From Desmospora activa DSM 45169 (GTDB lineage Bacteria; Bacillota; Bacilli; Thermoactinomycetales; DSM-45169), in the NCBI RefSeq assembly GCF_003046315.1, contig NZ_PZZP01000002.1:496001-560000 (forward strand): 64,000 nt of DNA. The letters run 5' to 3'. Position 1 is the first letter of the stretch, and every line of letters begins with the position of its first letter. Shown here in pieces: positions 60,612 through 64,000 of this stretch. The translations under genes were made by a program, and so were the position numbers. The notes beneath the pieces are model-generated. The model was not told the origin of the DNA. It searched no databases and worked only from the letters and a program-made list of their open reading frames with translations.

Positions 60612-61052
60612 ATGAAAGTGGAAGTCTCCATTGATCCGTCTTGTAAAGAACCGAAAATCATCATCCTAACTGATAAAATGACAGACGAAATTACGGAGCT
60701 AATCAAACGATTATCCGAAAGTACGATGGATTCTTTAGCCGTATTTTCCCATCGTGGCGTTGTAATCATCTCTTGCAAGGATATTATCCGAATTTATACA
60801 GAGAAACAAAAAGTTTATGTTCAAACCAAAGATGGGATATATACGGTCCGTTTAAGATTATATGAACTGGAAGAAAAACTGGATCGTAAATGGTTTGTCC
60901 GCATTTCTAATTCAGAGATAGTCAATATCCGAATGATTACAAACATGGATATTAGTATGACCGGAACCATTGGTGTAGCGCTAAAAGGGGATATTAAAAC
61001 GTATGCGTCCCGTCGCTATGTAAAAAAGATCAAGAACTTGTTTGGAATATGA
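60612..61052 (+). CDS. LytTR-family DNA-binding regulator
   Basis: About 146 residues starting MKVEVSIDPSCKEPKIIILT. The C-terminal LytTR domain has IIRIYTEKQKVYVQTKDGIY, then RISNSEIVNIRMI. It lacks a receiver domain. It is paired with DUF3021 and an ABC exporter, as in many Firmicutes; it probably activates them. Confidence 0.88.
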   Translation: MKVEVSIDPSCKEPKIIILTDKMTDEITELIKRLSESTMDSLAVFSHRGVVIISCKDIIRIYTEKQKVYVQTKDGIYTVRLRLYELEEKLDRKWFVRISNSEIVNIRMITNMDISMTGTIGVALKGDIKTYASRRYVKKIKNLFGI

Positions 61053-61058
61053 GGTGAA

Positions 61059-61532
61059 ATGATGAAATTGATACTTAGTCGAATCATAGGTGGTTTTGTT
61101 ACAGGGGTTTTTGGAGGGCAAATGGTTCAGATTCTAATTTCATTACAATTGGGTCAAGGGACCTATCTTCCTGTTATCGATCATTTTGGTGCACACTTTC
61201 CAAATGAATGGACCGCAGTCATCGTGCAAATGATGTTGACTGGCTGTATCGGCATTACGTTTGCAACGACGTCACTTGTATTTGATATTGCGAAATGGGG
61301 ATTATTCAAGCAATATGCCGTCCATTTCATTGTCACCACCAGTGTATGGGTACCGATCGTCTTCCTATTGTGGGTGCCGGAACTGTATATCGGTATCTGG
61401 ATTATCCTGCTAAACATTATAGGGATCTATCCGCTGATCGGCTGGTTGCAGTATACCTTTTCCAAAAAGGACATCAAACAGATCAACCGCTCGATTCAGA
61501 TGAAATTGAAGGAAACAGAGGGGGATGAGTAA
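61059..61532 (+). CDS. DUF3021 membrane protein
   Basis: A 157-residue protein with four hydrophobic segments. It has IIGGFVTGVFGGQMVQILIS and WTAVIVQMMLTGCIGITFAT. DUF3021 proteins accompany LytTR regulators, possibly as membrane partners that hold the regulator inactive. It overlaps the ABC ATPase ATG by 1 base. Confidence 0.88.
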   Translation: MMKLILSRIIGGFVTGVFGGQMVQILISLQLGQGTYLPVIDHFGAHFPNEWTAVIVQMMLTGCIGITFATTSLVFDIAKWGLFKQYAVHFIVTTSVWVPIVFLLWVPELYIGIWIILLNIIGIYPLIGWLQYTFSKKDIKQINRSIQMKLKETEGDE

Positions 61533-62251
61533 TGGCGATTGTCATAAAAAAGTTAACAAAGAGGTTTAATGATCGTACAGCAGTAGACGGTTTATCATTA
61601 ATGATTGAAAAGGGTGAATTTTTTGCTCTACTCGGTCAAAATGCTGCGGGGAAAACAACAACCGTTAAAATGTTGAGCGGTTTGCTGACACCTGCAAGCG
61701 GTGATGCTTGGATGAATGGGGATAGCATCGTTCAAAATCCAGCAGCAGTAAAGCAAAAAATCAACCTTTCTCCACAAGAATCCGCCGTTGCCCCCAATCT
61801 TACGGCAAGGGAAAATTTAGAGTTTGTTGCAAGGATATATGGATTGAATAAAGATACGGCGGAACAAAAGGCGGATGAACTGATGGTGAGATTTGGTCTA
61901 ACCGATCGTGCGAAAAGTAAAGCGAAATCGTTATCAGGTGGGTTACAGCGTAGGTTAAGTATTGCAATGGCAATGATCTCAAACCCAGAAATTCTCTTTT
62001 TAGATGAGCCAACCCTTGGTTTAGACGTGCGCGCAAGACGCAATCTGTGGAAGGTTTTATTGGAACTAAAGGGGAAAATGACAATTATATTGACAACACA
62101 TTATTTAGGAGAAGTGGAAGCATTAGTGGACCGCGTTGGTATTATGCATAATGGGAAATTACATGCACTGGGTACCATTGAAGAGTTAAAACGGCAAACC
62201 AGTCAAGAAACGTTAGAAGATGTATTCCTTTCATTGACGGAGGAGGGTTAA
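61532..62251 (+). CDS. ABC transporter ATP-binding protein
   Basis: A 239-residue ATPase of the multidrug or polymer export type. Walker A is LGQNAAGKTTTVKML, the signature is LSGGLQRRLSIAMAMI and Walker B is ILFLDEPTLGLDVR. It ends 2 bases before the permease. It would export a lipid, peptide or drug; the substrate is unknown. Confidence 0.92.
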   Translation: MAIVIKKLTKRFNDRTAVDGLSLMIEKGEFFALLGQNAAGKTTTVKMLSGLLTPASGDAWMNGDSIVQNPAAVKQKINLSPQESAVAPNLTARENLEFVARIYGLNKDTAEQKADELMVRFGLTDRAKSKAKSLSGGLQRRLSIAMAMISNPEILFLDEPTLGLDVRARRNLWKVLLELKGKMTIILTTHYLGEVEALVDRVGIMHNGKLHALGTIEELKRQTSQETLEDVFLSLTEEG

Positions 62252-62253
62252 GG

Positions 62254-62988
62254 ATGAGAGCTCTTGCCTTTACACAGCGCAATCGTAAAGAAATCTTGCG
62301 TGATCCAATCACACTGATATTGGGCATCGGGTTACCAATTCTCATCATGTGGCTCTTCTCCGCCATTCAAAAAAATATGCCGCAAATGCCCTCTGATTTA
62401 TTTCGTATCGAAAACTTAATCCCAGGTGTGATCGTATTTAGCTTCACATTTATCACATTATTTTCCGGATTGCTGTTGGGAAAAGATAAAAGTAGTTCGT
62501 TTTTAATGCGTATATTTGCTTCGCCGATGACGGCAAAAGATTATATCGTCGGATACTCTCTTCCCTTATTATCCGTTGCGATTCTACAAACAGCCATGTG
62601 CTATCTTGCTGCCTTTTTATTGGGTTTACCTTTTAGTATGAACATCTTGGCTTCAATCATCGTACTTGTGTGGATTGCGTTTCTATATATTGGATTTGGT
62701 GTGTTATTAGGGACGTACCTAACAGATAAACAAGTGAACGGAGTTTCCGCGATCTTCGTCAACCTCTCCGCGTTGTTAAGCGGCACATGGTTTGAATTGG
62801 ATATGGTTGGTGACACATTTAAAACGATTGCGTATCTTCTCCCGTTTGCTCATGCCGTTGATGCCACTAGAGCAGCGTTGGCGGGTGAATATGGAGATAT
62901 AATCGTGCCGTTGCTTTGGGTCATCAGTTACACAATCGTGATTTTTGTGATCGCCATTTTAGGTTTTAAAAAGTTAATGAAAAATTAA
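62254..62988 (+). CDS. ABC-2 type permease
   Basis: A 244-residue permease with six hydrophobic segments, start MRALAFTQRNRKEILRDPIT and an extracellular loop. It contains the ABC-2 pattern GLLLGKDKSSSFLMRIFASP. GAGGAGGG precedes the ATG. Confidence 0.9.
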   Translation: MRALAFTQRNRKEILRDPITLILGIGLPILIMWLFSAIQKNMPQMPSDLFRIENLIPGVIVFSFTFITLFSGLLLGKDKSSSFLMRIFASPMTAKDYIVGYSLPLLSVAILQTAMCYLAAFLLGLPFSMNILASIIVLVWIAFLYIGFGVLLGTYLTDKQVNGVSAIFVNLSALLSGTWFELDMVGDTFKTIAYLLPFAHAVDATRAALAGEYGDIIVPLLWVISYTIVIFVIAILGFKKLMKN

Positions 62989-63261
62989 GAAGGGGTCGAA
63001 AACAAATGAACATAGCGTGATTCTAGAAGATCCACCGCTTTTTTTCTTCTGAACTGCCAAGGGCTAAAAAGACTTTTAACTATGTTGATTTGAGCCGTGA
63101 CCAGGATCAATAGAGAAATGAAAACGTTCAGTCTCATTCATCACTCGGGCCAGTTTAATGACGAAGTCGTGGGTAAAGGCAAAAGGAAACCGTTTAAGCG
63201 GTTTCCTTTTGCGGGTTAAGCGATGGTTAGATTTTAATGGAATTGATGGGGGTTACTATCT
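62989..63261. other. Spacer with a coding-like remnant and bidirectional terminator
   Basis: GGAAACCG-TTTAA-GCGGTTTCC (63185-63206) with flanking T-runs can terminate both sides. On the minus strand 63085-63180 reads AFTHDFVIKLARVMNETERF, then HFSIDPGHGSNQHS and a stop; this may be a fragment of a lost gene, but no function is assigned. Confidence 0.4.
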
Positions 63262-63393
63262 TTAACCGTTACCAGGTTCACTTTTAGTTGTGGATGTATC
63301 CGTAACTACATAGGTTGTAGCAGAAACGTTAGAAGCCGTGAAGAATGTAAAAAGTGCCATAGCTGCGATGATTGAGAGCTTAGTCCATCTCAC
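63262..63393 (-). CDS. Phr-like secreted signalling peptide precursor
   Basis: 43 residues starting GTG (read as Met): MRWTKLSIIAAMALFTFFTA, then SNVSATTYVVTDTSTTKSEP, GNG. A basic start and a hydrophobic core with an Ala-x-Ala-like site (NVSA) form a signal peptide. GAGGGTGA lies 8 bases upstream within the end of the TPR gene; it overlaps the TPR stop. Size, signal peptide and position match Phr precursors of Rap proteins. Confidence 0.6.
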   Translation of the reverse strand: MRWTKLSIIAAMALFTFFTASNVSATTYVVTDTSTTKSEPGNG

Positions 63394-64000
63394 CAAAAAA
63401 ATCACCCTCTTCCTCAAGTTCTTTTTTTACTGCATACATATTTCGCATACAATTGATGAATTCCTTCTCATCGATTGCGTTCCAACATTCCGCTAGTTTA
63501 TATAAAGCTTTATACTCCTGTTTTTTAAGTTTGTGTTTTTGAGCCAGCTCCAACGTGCGTTGGTAATATGGGATAGCATCCTTGAGTTCTTCATTTTCCT
63601 TCATATAATCACCCATGCCGATGAGAGCATAGATTAATCGAGGAGCATCATTCGCCTTTTCTGAGATCTGGATCGCTTGTGCAAATGATTCCTTTGCTTC
63701 TGCATACTTTTGCAGATGAAGATACAATAATCCCTGCATTACATAGGTGGTGGAGGCCAACCTTTGATCAGGGAGAAAATCTTTTGCTTGCAGTGCAGTA
63801 GTAAAGCAAGCTTCTCCTTTTGCCAAATCCCCCAATGTCGTATAGATACAGCCCAACTGGGTCCAGGTTTCAAAGATCGATCTATAATGCTGGTTGCGAA
63901 TGGACAGTTTTAACCCTTCCTGTGCACATTTAATCGCTTCCTCTTCACAGCCTGTCCTTCTTAAAAACTCAATCCGGGCCCAATAAATGGTGAGAAGGGT
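63380..64000 (-). CDS. Rap-like TPR regulator, N-terminal part outside the window
   Basis: The frame stays open to the window edge, so the 5' end is missing. Visible TPR-like repeats include WTQLGCIYTTLGDLAKGEAC, MQGLLYLHLQKYAEAKESFA and LIYALIGMGDYMKENEELKD. Rap and similar proteins (NprR, PlcR family) have TPRs that bind Phr-like peptides. It overlaps the Phr-like gene at its 3' end. The N-terminal domain (Rap, or helix-turn-helix) cannot be seen. Confidence 0.7.
   Translation of the reverse strand, partial: TLLTIYWARIEFLRRTGCEEEAIKCAQEGLKLSIRNQHYRSIFETWTQLGCIYTTLGDLAKGEACFTTALQAKDFLPDQRLASTTYVMQGLLYLHLQKYAEAKESFAQAIQISEKANDAPRLIYALIGMGDYMKENEELKDAIPYYQRTLELAQKHKLKKQEYKALYKLAECWNAIDEKEFINCMRNMYAVKKELEEEGDFFGEMD

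Overview
The window is the chromosome replication-origin region of an endospore-forming Gram-positive bacterium. It carries rpmH-oriC-dnaA-dnaN-yaaA-recF-remB-gyrB-gyrA to the right of the origin and rnpA-yidD-yidC-khpB-mnmE-mnmG-rsmG-noc-soj-spo0J to the left. Sporulation and germination genes (yyaC, GerP-like proteins, a YkvI-like membrane protein) and Bacillales markers (remB, noc, gdpP, DUF951, yaaC) support Bacillales. The moderately high GC and the gene set suggest Thermoactinomycetaceae or a close relative; that family assignment is inference.

Layout. 1-6.9 kb (minus strand): dnaB start, rplI, gdpP, yybS-like, MazG-like, rpsR, ssb, rpsF, ychF, with a 50-bp tandem repeat array between rpsF and ssb. 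7-8.6 kb: a decayed IS200/IS605 element. 8.6-13 kb: DUF951, YkvI-like, YyaC, DUF4446 and a cysteine desulfurase. 13-17.8 kb: spo0J, soj and noc with two parS sites; soj is split at its P-loop by a 2.2-kb group II intron whose encoded protein has lost the reverse-transcriptase catalytic residues. 18-21 kb: a chromosomal ParM-like actin followed by a protein with an MnmG-like N-terminus and a long charged low-complexity tail. 21-27.8 kb: rsmG, mnmG, mnmE, khpB, yidC, yidD, rnpA, rpmH. 27.8-30 kb: bipartite oriC around dnaA. 30-37.4 kb: dnaN to gyrA. 37.5-48.5 kb: yaaC, a YtrA/YtrB-like ABC cluster, guaB, dacA, pdxST and T-box-serS.

48.5-64 kb is more accessory. It has two tRNA-Ser genes each followed by the 3' tail of a tyrosine integrase, an SDR, a candidate structured RNA, a kinase-like protein with an Arg/Ser-rich tail beside GerP-like genes and an AsnO-like asparagine synthetase, tRNA-Arg, a Zur-type zinc uptake operon (leader peptide-znuC-znuB-zur), tadA, an HxlR regulator with an arginase-family enzyme, a His-rich small-protein pair, a LytTR/DUF3021/ABC operon, and a TPR (Rap-like) gene with a Phr-like secreted peptide.

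The most unusual items are the soj group II intron with its RT-dead maturase, the ParM plus MnmG-like tail-protein pair next to the segregation genes, the kinase with its CotG-like tail, the Rap/Phr-like pair, and the repeat array that multiplies the ssb ribosome binding site. Coordinates were read by eye; starts were often moved from the longest ORF to the codon with the best ribosome binding site.
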